Shown: one piece after another, positions 1 through 11,158 of the stretch | Numbering within the stretch: position 1 is the stretch's first letter | Layout of the letters: every line of letters starts with the position of its first letter | Program-made: the position numbers and the translations under genes | Origin: Gaeumannomyces sp. JS-464 | Taxonomy: Eukaryota; Ascomycota; Sordariomycetes; Magnaporthales; Magnaporthaceae | Direction: 5' to 3' | Assembly: GCA_002197995.1 (NCBI GenBank) | Contig: NGZR01000005.1 | Location: 1,116,001-1,180,000 of the forward strand | Length of the DNA: 64,000 nt | Notes under the pieces: model-generated | The model's database searches: none | Told to the model about the DNA's origin: nothing | Seen by the model: the letters and a program-made list of their open reading frames with translations, nothing else

Positions 1-50
1 GTTGAAACCACCTCCCGCCCAGCGGCACGTCAGCTTTTTACCTCGCGACC

Positions 51-925
51 ATGAATGAAGGACGCCCAGCCGACTTCGCCGACTTTAGCAATCCCCAATG
101 GCGCTGGCCTGCGTGGAAATTCGGGCTGCTCATGGAAGTCATGTTCGACGACCTCCACCCAAAGTACAACACGGCGTCTTGGGGCATCCTCAACCCTGGA
201 GCATTCCACCACGACGTCAACGACTGCGCCACCCGCGCATCCACGATAGATGAGCTCCACGCGCTCCTCGACGAACGCCAGCAGCAGCGCATAAAGGGAC
301 TGCGAGAGGCGTGGAAGGCAATTGCTAGAAAAATAATCTGGCATCCTGAAGAACAACTCCACGACGGCATCTGGGGACCTGCGGTTTGCTTCATCCGCCA
401 TCCTACCATGGACCATCTTGTCCAGCTCTTCGAGGCGCTTCTGCCTACCGGGTTCTTCCCAGAGATTCAAATGCCGCCAAATTGCTCGGCGATGCCACCA
501 TTTCCTCTAGAACCGACACCCGCCGATTCCGACCCACACCGGGGCCCAGCGAAGCCCCCCCAATCGTCGAGGAGCTGCCTGGAACACCCTCACAAGATGC
601 CGAAGCAGGACCCCAGTCGCCAAAGCAGCCGCCGCGACCGACAGTCCCAATGCGAGACGCCGGAACCCAGACGGAATCCCGAGTGACCGAGAATAAAGCA
701 AGGACACCATCCCGCAGGACGGGTGCCGCTGCCAGCAGGAAGCCTACCGCAGCGTCGCCGTCACGACCCGAGGACTCGCCCGGTGCTGAGAGATACAGCC
801 TCCGACCGCGAACCGCTGCTGGCGTTGTAAAGGCCCGTTCTCCTGAACCGCCTGCTTCCACTGCAAGGGCCAAAGGAAGCACGCGTGGTCGAGGCGGAGG
901 AAGGAGCAAAAAGACGAGAAAATGA
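51..925 (+). CDS. Unknown basic-tailed protein, one frame break
   Basis: I do not recognise a family. The first part (51 to about 480) is acidic/aromatic and globular-looking; the second (about 480-925, next frame) is rich in Pro, Ser, Thr and Arg and ends in a basic Gly/Arg/Lys tail like those of nucleic-acid-binding proteins. The two halves lie in different frames with no convincing intron between them. The span of 875 bases is one short of a multiple of three, so a single lost base (the joint lies between about 440 and 500) would give one ORF of about 291 codons. The start is the first ATG after the window edge; an upstream exon cannot be excluded. Confidence 0.5.
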
Positions 926-3218
926 GAACAGACCCCGAGAGGCAGAATCACCAGGACTCAGAGGCCGACCTCATCTCCTTCGGATGGCCATGTAGGGACC
1001 GCTTCAGACACATATCTTTCCGCGCAGGTTTCTGCCGAGAGGTTGTCGGTGCTCGTCCCGTCCATGGTTTTTTGTTTTCCGCCTTGATTTGCTAGCCCGT
1101 AGCATCGTCCACCCAGAACCCCGCAGTCCTTCCTGCGCCTGGGAGATTCTCGTCGTGGCATGCATATCGAGCGGGGATGGTGCCGGTATAGTTTGCTATG
1201 TTTGGACCATCCCCACTGGGAGCGGGAGCGCGACTCGCTGCTAGTCCAGCTCCCCCACACGGCTCGGCTCGTTGCGGGCTGCATACTGTGGGGCAGGGGG
1301 GGGGGGGGGGGGGGGGGGCAAATGAAGCGCTTCGTTCGAGAATTCTTCCTTTCTCGCAACAGGACCTCGGCACTGCTTTTGGGGCACAGAATTCTGGAAA
1401 GGTCGAGGCGATCGGCCGACTGTCTTCACGAAGCCCGTCTAGATGGTATTAACCTCGCTATCCTATTCCGCATGGTTCGACAAGGATGACAGGAATCTTG
1501 CAGTTGCCACGCTCGCGGTTCTGGCTCCGGGCGTGTTGGCGTGTGGGCTATACTGGCACGCGATGTGCGCTGGCTTCACGGGCGCCTTCACCCACGCACG
1601 TGCTCGAGACGCTCGTCGGTGAGGACGGCAAGACCGCCTCCCCCAAGACCGGACGGACCGGGTACGACGTCCTGCCGATGGTGAACAACAGCGGTTCCGA
1701 CGGCGCGGTGATATCGACGGACTGGGGCACCAGACCACCATGGGATTCATGGACGGCGTCTTCAACCTGACGGCCAGCACCGGCAATCATAACTTCCACG
1801 CGGGGATCGCCGGGGCTGGAGGCCTAGTGGCGAGCTGGAACGCCGCCCTGGCCGGCTTCGTCGGCGCGGTGTCCGAATGGGCAAGGTAGTGGACGCGATC
1901 GTGCGTGGCCTGCAGCCCGACCGACATTATGCGCACAGCGAGCCCCGATCCCCTGGACTGGACGGTGCCGCCGCTGGCGATGCTGTGACTGTCCTTTGCG
2001 CTGCTCTTGACGACGCGAGTATGAAAAGCGGGCTTCGGCTGAGGTGAAAATCGTGCATGGAAGTTATCCACCCTGGCGTTGATCGCGCACAAGGTGACTG
2101 GAAAAGGCCATGGGATGGTTGTGGTGTCATGGGCATGCGCATGTCCGGTCGAGGGCATAGCCATTGTCAGTCGATTCGTTCCCAATGTGTGCTTGTAGAG
2201 GTGAATATACCAGACACGCTTGCAGGCCCCTTTGATGTCTGCAACGGGCCGACCCAAGCATATGAATTACATATCCTACAACCCACTATTAGAAGCGCCC
2301 ATGATCCGAAGCCTCAGCCACTGGAAGACGGTGGCTTTTGAGGACGAGAAGAAGTAAGGGTGAAAACATGCGGACTCGAAAGGCCTGAGAGGCTTGATAC
2401 CATTTGGGTGGGCCTTTCGGGCACATGATTGCAGTTGACGTCGATCCCAGGCACGGAGAGAAAAATCTGACGATGGCTGCGGCGTGCGGCCCATCGTCCA
2501 CAGTCATCAATAGGGCCGTGGCCATGTCCAGGAGACGAATGCGAGATGCTACGCCACCATCGAGCACATCGCCCTCTCCCCGGGAGGCCCGGGGTTGTTT
2601 CGATGTTGGTCGACGAACTTGACGACAAGGTCCCCGAACAATCCGGGCTCGTCAGACCAAGTGCCTGGAGAATACCTTCAACCGACTCGGCCAGTTCGTA
2701 CTCTAGTGTACAGGTCACAGTGATCTGCGATTGCAACACGGCATCACAAGACTTCAAACGAGTGGCAACCCAAGAGATCAGCCAGCCTTCCTTAAGCCAA
2801 TGGAAGCCAGGAAAATGGCCAAACAGCAGGCAGGATCTCCACTAGGCTTTTCACGCAGTTAGTGAAGCGTGTCATATCTTTGATGCACGGTAGGCAGCTT
2901 TTGACCAAAGGGGCATCTTTTTTTCGGCTGCGGCTGCGAAGGATAGCTCGGCCACATGCAATGATTTCTGGCTCTACAGTACCTACAGCAGACAATGGTG
3001 TGTGTCCGCCTGATTGGGGCCTGCTTTGTTGATAAGGGTGGTATCAGTCTTGCGTTGCCGTATGGTGTTTTCGTCATGCGCGGTGCGAGTAAGTCAGAGT
3101 ACTCCCAATCGGCCACCCCGCCTGACGGCCATCTGGGTTCCCAATTAAATATAAGGTAAGTTCCACCAAGTCTTATGTCTGTCCAAGCAATACTTCTTAT
3201 CCTGCCCCCTTGGACCCG
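926..3218. other. Gene-poor stretch with weak coding remnants
   Basis: No intact gene is visible in these 2.3 kb. Two stretches look like eroded coding DNA. Around 1490-2040 (+) a hydrophobic, signal-like segment is followed by Ala/Gly-rich segments that alternate between frames. Around 2289-2757 (-) two overlapping frames contain helix-forming residues. Neither matches a family I can name. Confidence 0.35.
1296..1318. repeat. Poly-G run of 23 bases
   Basis: An uninterrupted G tract. Runs of this length are hard to size, so the assembled length is uncertain. Confidence 0.95.
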
Positions 3219-4309
3219 TCACGCATTCTCGAGGTCCTTCTCCAGCAGCGCCACGACCCCCGTGTAAAACTCCTGGCAAAAGTCCTCGCTCGCGAACCCG
3301 CGCCCAGTCCTGTGTAGCTCCCCTTCTAAACATCGCGACACGGCAGTCCGGTAGTTCTCGCTCGGGAACGTGGCCTTTTCCAGCGCCCGCTGGGCCGTGC
3401 GATAGTCGGAAAAGTTGCTGCACCCCACGGTGGTGGCCGCCGCGGACGCGGCAGCTTGCACCGGTGCTCGGAACGACTCCAGCTGTTCCCCTAAAAGGAT
3501 TTCCAGGAGAAGATAGCCCAGCGACAGAAGCACCGGGTGCCGTCTTGCAGCGACTGCTGCTGCCGAGGCTGGCTTCGTCGTTGGGACTGCGCTGCCGGCG
3601 GGGGTGCTTGGGAGGAGGGACTGCACCAGGATGGGGTCACCGCAGGAGAGAGCAAGCTCGCCCCCCGCGTCGACGAAAAGGTGAACATCTTCACTGGTGA
3701 GCGTTTGCGATAGCCAGGGGCTGCCGTTGAGCTGGACCGCGCTCGACGAGACGATGACGGCGATGCGGAAGCGGTCTCGCCAGGTGAGGGGCGACGGGCC
3801 CTTGCCTTGGAGAGCGTCCCGCAGGGAGACGGTGGTCCAGGTGCAGAATCCGGTCGCCGTGGTTGGGTGGACGACGTATTTCCTGGGAGAGTCGATGATC
3901 GTGCCGTAGGACTGTCCTGTCCGGGCCAGGGGCTGGCCCCTTTGGGCGGTTTGGAGGTCCCCGCACAGCTTCAGGCTCGCTTCGACGGGTGGGGGGCTGG
4001 TGGACAAACAGGGCACTGTTATAACCTGGGTAAAAGTGCTGGTTGATGTCCCCGGGGCTAAGTGGAAAGCGCCAAAGCCGACCCTTTTCCGTATGGACTT
4101 TTTCTGGCTTGGCACAGAGGGGGCGGCGCTGTTCGTTACCATAGGTGCGGTTTTCGGGACCGCCACCGCCTTAACGGCGAGCATATCCTTCTATGGTGGC
4201 CTTTTGTTCCCATTGTCGCACGAGACGGCGATCTGGAACTCTAGTTGGCTTGCGATATCGTCCTCCGTGTCGAGCGGGGTGATAGTGGTCTTCCTGGTTT
4301 TTAGCCTTG

Positions 4310-6146
4310 AGTCGGAGTACCCCTGTTGGCCACCCCGGCCGCCCCACGGCCTCGAATCGTCGCGCGTACTTCAATTCTACCGCATTCCATCAATTTTAAT
4401 CCGTTTTGCTTACTTTTTGCTGCAATCGAACGCCGAGATGCCAGAAAAACAGTATACAGAAAAAGAAGTCGAACAGGCCGTCGCTGCCGTACAAGCGAAG
4501 GTCCCAATCGCGAGAGCCGCCCGACTTTTGGGTATACCGAGGTCTACCCTACGGCACCGTTTTAAGGGCGCCCTACCTATCCGACAGTCACAAGAACCCT
4601 ATCAGCGGATAGCCCCGGAGCAGGAGAAGCGCCTAGCCGACTGGATCCTATTACAGGCCTCCCTAGGGCTCCCGCCAACGCATGCAAAAGTCCGGTTTTT
4701 TGCACAAGAGATCCTCCGGCAAGGGGGCGCCTCCCAGCCCCTCGGGAAGCACTGGATTCGTGGCTTTTTAGGCTGATATCCAGAGATCCGGGTCGGAAGG
4801 GGCCGGCGCATGGAATTTGCACGCGTTGGAGGGGCTACTACTGAAATAATAAAGCAGCGGTGGCAACGCCTCGAGGTCCCGGAGGTGGCCGGGATCAAGC
4901 CGGAAAATACGTAAAACGCGGACGAAGGCGGCTTACAGGAGGGAAAACAGGCAACAGGCTTGTTTTAGGCCTCGCGGAGGCCCGGCCTTTGCAAAGGAAA
5001 AAGCCCGGATCTCGCATTTGGACGAGTTTTTTCGAATGCATCTCGGCCACTGGGGTTTCGTTTCCTCCCCTTATTATTTTCAAAGGAAAATACGTACAGG
5101 AGCAGTGGTTTCCGGAGGATTTAGGCCAATTTAAAGGCTAGGAATTCACTGCAACGGATAACGGGTGGACTACGGATCGCACGGCCGTCGAATGGCTGCA
5201 AAAAATCTTCCTCCCTCGCACCCGGCCCCCTACCCCTAAACCCCGGCTTTTAATATTGGATGGCCACGGATCGCATATCACCAAAGAGTTTATGTCTTTT
5301 TGCCTGCAAAATAACGTTTTTTTACTTTATTTACCCTCTTATTCCTCGCACGTTTTGCAGCCTTTGGATCTATCCGTTTTCAGCCCTTTTAAACACGCTT
5401 ACCGCCAAATAGTCGGGTCCCAAGCTTTATTTACCTGCTCAACTGTGGTAGGAAAGCGCCAATTTTTGCAAAGCTATGCCTCCGCACGAACAAAAGCCTT
5501 TACCCTTATATAATTAAATCGGGGTGGCGGGCATCTGGCCTTTGGCCTCGGAATATCAACAAACCCTTATGAACCGGCTTATACTCGAAAACTCCCAACG
5601 AGACGACCGACGAGCCCAAATTCAACAATTTGCAAAGGATAACAGGGCCAAACAACGTTCAACGGTCCCTTTACTGCAGTCCCGGATGCCCTGGGAGACT
5701 CCCAAACAAAGTCGAGAGTTGGCCTCCCAAATTAGCGTCTTCAGGGGTCGGCTTCCGGCAAGCCCCACGGCCCGACTTTTCTTCCGGAAGCTCCAAAAAG
5801 GCTACGAGGCGCGTGAATTCGAATTAGCTGAGGCCCTGCAAAAACTTAGGCGGCTGGAGGCCGAATTGGAGGCACAGCGGCCTCGCAAAAAAAAGGAGGG
5901 TGGCCCCGGATCCCAACGAGACCTTTGTGAATATCCGGCGCATTTCAAAGGCAAGGGGCACGTTGAGGAGGCAAGCGATACAGCATCAGAAAGAGCGGAA
6001 AATTCTGATCAGGAATCAGTATACTCTTGTATCGAGGTTAGTTAAATAAAGGTAGAAATTTGCAGTTGAATGCACTAGGTTTGGTGGTGATCGGGCCCGT
6101 GCAAGGTGGCCAACAGGGGGGGTGGCCAACAGGGGGTACTCCGACT
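4310..6146 (+). mobile_element. pogo/Fot1-family DNA transposon, complete ends
   Basis: Inverted ends start AGTCGGAGTACCCC at 4310 and mirror at 6146, and pair over about 26 bases (AGTCGGAGTACC.. CTGTTGGCCACC). The right end has an extra tandem copy of the GGTGGCCAACAGGGGG block (6105-6136). The flanking dinucleotides are TG (4308-4309) and TA (6147-6148), a TA target duplication with one base changed, as expected for Tc1/mariner-pogo elements. Removing the element rejoins the DUF7580 reading frame, which confirms the boundaries. Length is 1,837 bp. Confidence 0.88.
4438..6045 (+). pseudogene. Fot1/pogo transposase, disabled
   Basis: The N-terminus has a psq/CENP-B type helix-turn-helix (about residues 5-45, KEVEQAVAAVQAKVPIARAA). 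The centre has the DDE_1 catalytic block: an 'NADEGG' first Asp region (about 4915), LLILDGHGSH (second Asp, about 5250) and HVLQPLDLSVFSPF (third Asp, about 5355). The C-terminus is a charged coiled coil (5524-6045). Breaks: stops at 4774, 4912 and 5139, a frame change near 4960 and another near 5515. The stop at 5139 replaces an expected Trp by a G-to-A change. The element therefore cannot move itself. Confidence 0.85.
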
Positions 6147-7074
6147 TAAACCTATGTCGTGGCGATAGCAGCAGGCCGCCAGACTGGAGTGGATGGCTCG
6201 GTACAGACTTTTGGTCAGGGTTTGAAGCATGACGAAAAGCCTCCCGTGATAGCGCACCCGGCGTGACGGCTCCAGTTCGATGCTTTGGCTGGTAAGCGTT
6301 TTAAGGCTCGCGATGCTGTCCTTAATGTGGCCAGTAGCTCGGTGTAACGTTCGCGTTTTAAAGCGAAGATGCCTCGTTTTAGGAAAGACGCTTCCCCGTT
6401 TTGTTAGGCGCTGATTTTGGCCGCGAAGGCGTCGACCGACTCCTTAATATTCTGGATGGCTTCTTCGAACGCGCTGTACGAGCCCCGGTCCCATAACCGC
6501 GTTCGGATCTTTCTTGCCGTCTCCTTGTCGCGCCACGGGTCTCCGAGCGGCTGGCTAATCATGGCCTTAATCTGCGAAGGGGGGATTAGGCCGTCGAGAA
6601 GCTTTTCACACACGTTTTGGAACTTTACCCGTTCTGCTTTGAGGTTGCGGATAAGGCTTTGTAGCTGCTAATCGTATCTTTTCGTCGAAAGGCTTTTCCG
6701 GATGTGCTCGATCGCTGGAATAAGGATCGGGAGGGCGCCAAGGATGATGCCGGCCACCTCCAAGCCCGATATGGTGGGCGGGAGGGCCAGAGTACCAAGA
6801 GCTGTTATAATGGTACTGTAATGCAAAGGGAAATTCGGGTTTGGGCAGTTCAAAACCGCTCGAAACTTCCCTCGACGTCGAGTGATTTAAGGTTCACTTG
6901 GTGAAAGGGCAATTCGCAACAAGCGAAAAAAGGGGTTGAAGGGCGTGGCGGTGCTCGGCCGCACTCGCATTCCTCGACGACCTCTAATTCGCTATGGTTG
7001 CATATACGCGCCCTATCTGCATAATGAGCTTAGTTAACCCCGCATTTAACTAAGGCCGGCGAGCGGGATCATGG

Positions 7075-8200
7075 GTGCTTCGAGCCATCTATGAGGATAG
7101 CACACTTTGTCTTCTGGATATGTCCCCCAGAGGCGTCGGGGACTTCAACGAACTCGCCGCCATAACGCAAATCATCTCGAACCATGTAATACGCTCTTTC
7201 GCTGCCTTCCATGTCCTTGTTAAACCAAACAACGAGCTCAGCTTCCAGCCGCCGTGGATTTAACCGCGGATTAAGGATAAACGGACAAAGTTCAAGGTAT
7301 AGGCTGGCAACATCGGCGCGTACAAAACCGGCACCAGTTCGCTCGACTACCGCTTTAGGGACGCTTCCCCCAATTAAAAGCCAGGTCGTTAGCCTCCTGG
7401 AGGAGCTGGTTAACCTGCTAGATCAAGCCGCCGCTATCGCCACGGGAAAGAAAACTCCTTGGGATCAGCTTAAAAACGAAAAGCCCGCTGAGGACCCTGA
7501 TAGTGGTCTCCCAATCACGGAACTAAGCCAAATCGTTAACGAGGGCGTCGCAAATGTGGTCGACTGTTTGTTCCGCTTTAGCACCACCATTCGGAACCCA
7601 GCACCGCATGACCGCTTCGCCGCGACACACCCGTCCGACGCCTCCCATTTTGAACCGTGGGACATTTAGCACGTTTAATCCAAGTTTCCGACGATCGAGC
7701 TGTGGCTAGCCGACCGATTCGGCAAAGCGATATCAAATACCTCCGATACCGAGAATCCCATCATGCGAAATTGTCTCAGGGCCTTGACGATCCGGACTAC
7801 GCGGGAAACGAGCGTGACTGCACGGTTGCCTCGTCGATCCCCGGAAGACATGAAAGACAGGCTAACGGCCAAGGCAGCCGTTTTCGAAGACGACCGTTCG
7901 GACGCTGGGGCATCTGAGACCTCGTATGCGACATCAGTGGCCGCTTCCGACGCGCTCAAAATCCCTCCAATGCCCGAGGAGGCCCATGCCGGCCCGTCCC
8001 AGTGCCCCTTCTGCTACATGATGATCATGGCAACCGACCGCGCCGCCTGGAAGTACGCTACTCGCTACCTCTCCCGTTACCTCTTTTCTAACCGCATATG
8101 CCCATATCCAGGAAGCACGTCTACTCCGACCTCCGGCCATACGTCTGCCGAAAAGGAGTCGCGAGTAAAGCGGTAGGGCGGCGGCCGGAGAGACAGTTTG
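7075..8200 (+). pseudogene. acuF-like C2H2 zinc-finger domain protein relic
   Basis: The middle and C-terminal parts of a widespread fungal family (often annotated 'oxidoreductase acuF-like, C2H2 zinc finger') are readable. An N-terminal helical segment spans 7200-7660 (SQVVSLLEELVNLL, then IRNPAPHDR and SHFEPWDI). The YLRYRESHHAKLSQGLDD block is at 7735-7790. The IPPMPEEAHAGP then CPFCYMMI zinc-finger block runs to 8052. A spliceable intron (8053-8111: GTACGC, CTAACC, CAG) joins Trp-Lys to KHVYSDLRPYVC. Two stops follow SHFEPWDI where the family has Gln and Arg codons, and the frame changes at about 7730 and 7840. The gene is broken. Confidence 0.68.
8053..8111 (+). other. Intron in the acuF-like relic
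   Basis: Donor GTACGC, branch CTAACC (about 8088) and acceptor CAG. Its removal restores the zinc-finger region reading TGG-AAG-AAG-CAC, a good fit to the family. Confidence 0.75.
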
Positions 8201-8220
8201 TGGTGAGACGACGTCCCATG

Positions 8221-8345
8221 TATTGCAAAGTAAAGATGCATGCAGTAGACCGTTTGGCTTGATCTCTACCTCTAAGGAACTCCAGGAAGATGCTACTGAG
8301 GGCGGAAGACCCTTGGCTCTATATACACGAGTGCGCCGTGGCGGT
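8221..8345 (-). repeat. Promoter-module repeat, copy R1
   Basis: Shares the TATTGCAAAGTA..CATGCAGTAGACC start, the 'CTCTAA(A/G)GAAC' box and the CTATATA/TATACA box with R2 and R3. It is the most diverged of the three. No gene follows on the minus strand. Confidence 0.6.
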
Positions 8346-8368
8346 GGAGATCCTCTCCCGTCGTCGCC

Positions 8369-8398
8369 GGGTGCTCTGTAACAAGTTACAGAGCACCC
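8369..8398. repeat. Perfect 14-bp inverted repeat
   Basis: GGGTGCTCTGTAAC and its exact reverse complement are separated by two bases. In R2 and R3 the same CTCTGTAAC/CTTTGTAAC motif occurs only once, so this is a local inverted duplication at the end of R1. Confidence 0.85.
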
Positions 8399-9297
8399 GC
8401 GACGCCGACGAGGGTCTTGATATTCGGCCCCGCCCGGAGGCTGCCGGGGTGACCCGCTTCTTTGTGACACCATGTTCTTTTACCTCAGAGAACTTTCATC
8501 ATAAAGGCCTCCTATCGAACTGAGTATCATCCATCAAACCTACATTTCAATGGAAGGCCTCTAGAGACCTCTTTTCAAGAACTCGCTGTCAGGTTTAGGA
8601 AGACCTTTCTTTTCTTCATTCATTCAGCTTTGCGACATCCTGTAGCAACCCTATGCACAGCACCCCCACCTCCATTGTCTGTGAAAAAAAAAAAAAAAAA
8701 ATCTTGAATGGCCCACTTGGGGCGTCTTAAACATGGGCCCCGCTTAGCGAGAAATGCAGCGACGATAAGTCCGAGCGAGCACATTTGGCGACAATACGAC
8801 ATAACCAAGGGATAGATCATCACTTTTTTTAGCAAGAAGGAACGGAATATTGTTTACGAAAGCCAGTTTCGTATATTTATAATTCTATCTACGGTAACGA
8901 GCGACATACCTCCAGAAGAAGTAAGGTAATCTGGCCGAGAAGTACAAGACCTAAGGTCACGACTCGTCGACCAACGGAAACGAAATCACGTCCTCCACCA
9001 CTTCCACCAATCATCTTTGCAGATGCCCAGCATCGCTCGTAAACATTCCATCCTAGCCGCTCAAGCTTTGCTCCCTGTCCACGATGGTGCCCTCCAAAAA
9101 AAAATTGCGCCGTCTCCAGCAGATGACGAAATCTTGGCAGTCGTATGGTGTCTGCGAAGGAATGCTGTTCCGATCGTTCGCTAGACGCTGGTTGGTGCTC
9201 GCTGCCATCCCCCGTGAAGGCGCATTGTGAGAGTGGGGTGCAAACGAGAGAGATCGTCGGGGAGGCAGACCTCCTGGGGCTTGGGAAGCAAGCCTCT
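8399..9297. other. Non-coding stretch with an A18 tract
   Basis: No supported gene. An 18-A run (8684-8701) follows a short GC-normal stretch and could be a retroposed poly(A) tail or a simple repeat. The open frame that continues from the secreted repeat protein to 8889 is read out of the correct frame and is probably 3' UTR. Confidence 0.4.
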
Positions 9298-9728
9298 TTA
9301 GCAGCCAATGTTAGGATTGTTACTTCCACAGCTGTGGCCGGCACCGCGCTCGACCAGCCCGTCGGTGTCTCGGCGCGCGGGGGGTGGTTAGGGTCATGCC
9401 AACCCCGGGGGTTCACAGGGCCGGCACGGCGCTCGACCAGTCCGTCGGTGTCTCGGCGCCCGGGGGGGCATTTCTTGTTATTAGAGCTACCGGTTTGGCA
9501 ACTCGGGCCGGCACCGCGCTCGACCAGTCCGTCGGTGTCTCGGCGCCCGGGGGGGCATTTCTTGTTATTAGAGCTACCGGTCTGACAACTCGGGCCGGCA
9601 CCGCGCTCGACAAGGTCCGCCGAGCCCTGCCCCTCGTTGCCGCGCCCGGCGTCGAGCGGGAGGGCCATGGCTGGGACTGCGGCGGCGGCCACCAGGAGCA
9701 GGAGGTTGCTGACCTTGCTGAAATACAT
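9298..9728 (-). CDS. Secreted Kex2-type repeat protein (KEP) precursor
   Basis: The product has a signal peptide (about residues 1-22, a Leu/Ala-rich core ending PAMALP). A 29-residue unit follows: GAGPSCQTGSSNNKKCPPG, then RRDTDGLVER. Two near-identical units are followed by a variant (RAGPVNPRGWHDPNHPP) and a last core (GAGHSCGSNNPNIGC) directly before the stop. Dibasic RR sites between cores, a signal peptide and tandem cores define Kex2-processed repeat proteins, which include fungal peptide pheromones and dikaritin-type RiPP precursors (established knowledge). The cores hold two Cys, so a small disulfide peptide is possible (inference). The third-to-fourth unit joint needs one extra base in a CCCCCC run; the 431-base span then becomes 432. 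No tailoring enzyme is recognisable nearby. Confidence 0.62.
9431..9604. repeat. 87-bp tandem repeat, two near-perfect units
   Basis: Units start at 9431 and 9518, and the next begins at 9605, an exact period of 87 bp = 29 codons. They encode the two identical cores of the secreted repeat protein. Near-identity at DNA level implies recent duplication or gene conversion. Confidence 0.92.
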
Positions 9729-9835
9729 CTTGGGCAGGCCGCGGGTGTCGTCTTTGAGGATTGTCTTCTGTGAGGATGAAGGAAAACCGAGTGATAGTGA
9801 TGAGAACTTTTTGAAGTGATAGTAGAAGGAAAGGA

Positions 9836-10020
9836 GAGTAGAGGCGTATGCAGTAGACTTTGCAGTTGGTCTGTCTCTAAAGAACCAGCAGGAGAGGATG
9901 GGAGTAGGAGACTCTCTAGCTCTATATATACAGGTGCGTTGCAGGGATATTGAGCATTCGTCGGCCTCGGCCGGATGAGGCTCTGTAACGCGCACCGGGG
10001 TTCGGATACCGTAAATCCCC
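9836..10020 (-). promoter_or_regulatory. Promoter module R2 of the secreted repeat gene
   Basis: Read on the minus strand it has a TATATATAG box (about 9924-9930), a pyrimidine-rich leader and the shared CTTTAGAGACAGACC / CTACTGCATACGCC boxes, about 110-200 bases before the ATG at 9728. It resembles R3 (11159-11440) and more distantly R1. The upstream segment has one copy of the CGTCGGCCTCGGCCGG motif that is amplified in R3. Confidence 0.6.
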
Positions 10021-11158
10021 CGCGTGGGTCCCGTTACTTCGCGACAATTACATACTTTCCGGCGCTGGCCCGGTATAGAGCTGCGCCTTTTACTGTAAGG
10101 ACTAGTAAGGCCCTGCCCCCGCGGACACCGTACTGCCTGAACCCGAACGCCCCTGGTTGCCGTTAACAGGCAGGGGATATAACTGAGTTTCCGGTCCGAC
10201 CGGGGCGCGGAGTCATGGCGAGCTCTTTGCATGCTTCGGGCTTGTCTATGCAGGTAAACGCCCGAGCCGAAACCATAAGTAATTAAGGGACATAAGCTTT
10301 GGCTCCTAAACAAACCACTCCGACATTTTACAGTGCATTGATCATAGTCGTCGTCTCCTTAATGGCGCCAGTTTTGCGGTCTGCCCGTTTACGTACCCCA
10401 GACCCCAGATCCCCAGTTTCCGCATAAGTTCGAAAGTAGTACATATGTATGCACCGCAAGGCTGGAACCTCTTTGAAAGTGACTAAAGGCATGTTCGGTG
10501 GTAAAGGTGTTTTTTGTTTTTTCCATATTATTTTTAAAAACCGCTTGTTTATCGGTTTGCGGATCCGGGCAAGGGGCTTCCTGGTCCTTGTGAAAATCGC
10601 TTCAAAAACCCGCCAGAAGTATTTTTTTTTACCCAAGCTAACGAGTCGCGTTAATACAGCTCCTGGCCACCTTCTTTGCCACCTCCTGACCGGGGTTTGG
10701 AACGACGAATATATAAAGCCGGCCACCCTCCCGCCTTTTAAGGAGCTTCTGTCCTAGAGAAATTTCGAGGCCCAAAAAGGGCCAGGAGGGCCAGGAGGGC
10801 CAGGCACGTGTAGATAGGATCAAATAGGAATAAGGTGTTTTTTTTTTTGCCACCGTCCAAATTAGGAAATTTATTTGCAAAAGTGATACGTTTAAAAATA
10901 GAAAAAAACTATTTATAAAGGTACATTTTTTATTGCAAGGCCCCTGGTTATGCATATTTCGGGACTATCCGTATGCAAAAAACCGGCCTAGGGTTAAAAA
11001 ACCAAAAAACCGCTACCACCGAACACGCTCTAATATCCACATCCTACGAGCACTCCATCGATTGGGCCAAATGGCAAAATCCTCAGTCACTCCCAAGAGC
11101 CCCAGGTACTAATTACCGGCGCAATGATAACCGAATGGTCGGATACGCAATAATTATC
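10021..11158. other. No gene recognised
   Basis: Moderately AT-rich DNA with short poly-T and poly-A tracts. It contains a three-fold GGGCCAGGA repeat at about 10777-10803. Open frames on both strands (for example 10328-10726 minus) show no protein-like composition. Confidence 0.5.

Larger units (their letters stand above)
3219..6853 (-). pseudogene. DUF7580-type protein gene split by a transposon
   Basis: The N-terminal part lies at 6147-6853 and opens with the hydrophobic helix (SGLEVAGIILGALPILIP) usual for this fungal family. The C-terminal part lies at 3219-4308 and carries the WRDRFRIAVIVSSSAVQLNG segment and the terminal helical block typical of DUF7580. The two join in frame across the pogo insertion: residues ...HDIG-L before it and LRLKTRK after it. 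The family is fungal and poorly characterised, often found near NLR or prion-like immune genes (established knowledge). Further damage includes in-frame stops at about 6668 and 6411 and frame changes near 6300 and 4190. The gene is divergent from the acuF-like relic beginning near 7.1 kb. Confidence 0.72.

Noticed and set aside
1486..1770. Small secreted protein gene
   Set aside because: A hydrophobic segment is present in one frame but the mature part switches frames repeatedly and no family is recognisable.
8889..10313. 474-residue open frame on the minus strand
   Set aside because: Only its middle (from the ATG at 9728) is a real precursor. The upstream part runs through the promoter and TATA box, and the downstream part follows a frame slip past the natural stop at 9298.
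10328..10726. 132-residue minus-strand open frame
   Set aside because: Low-complexity composition in an AT-rich intergenic stretch; no signal peptide, domain or splice support.
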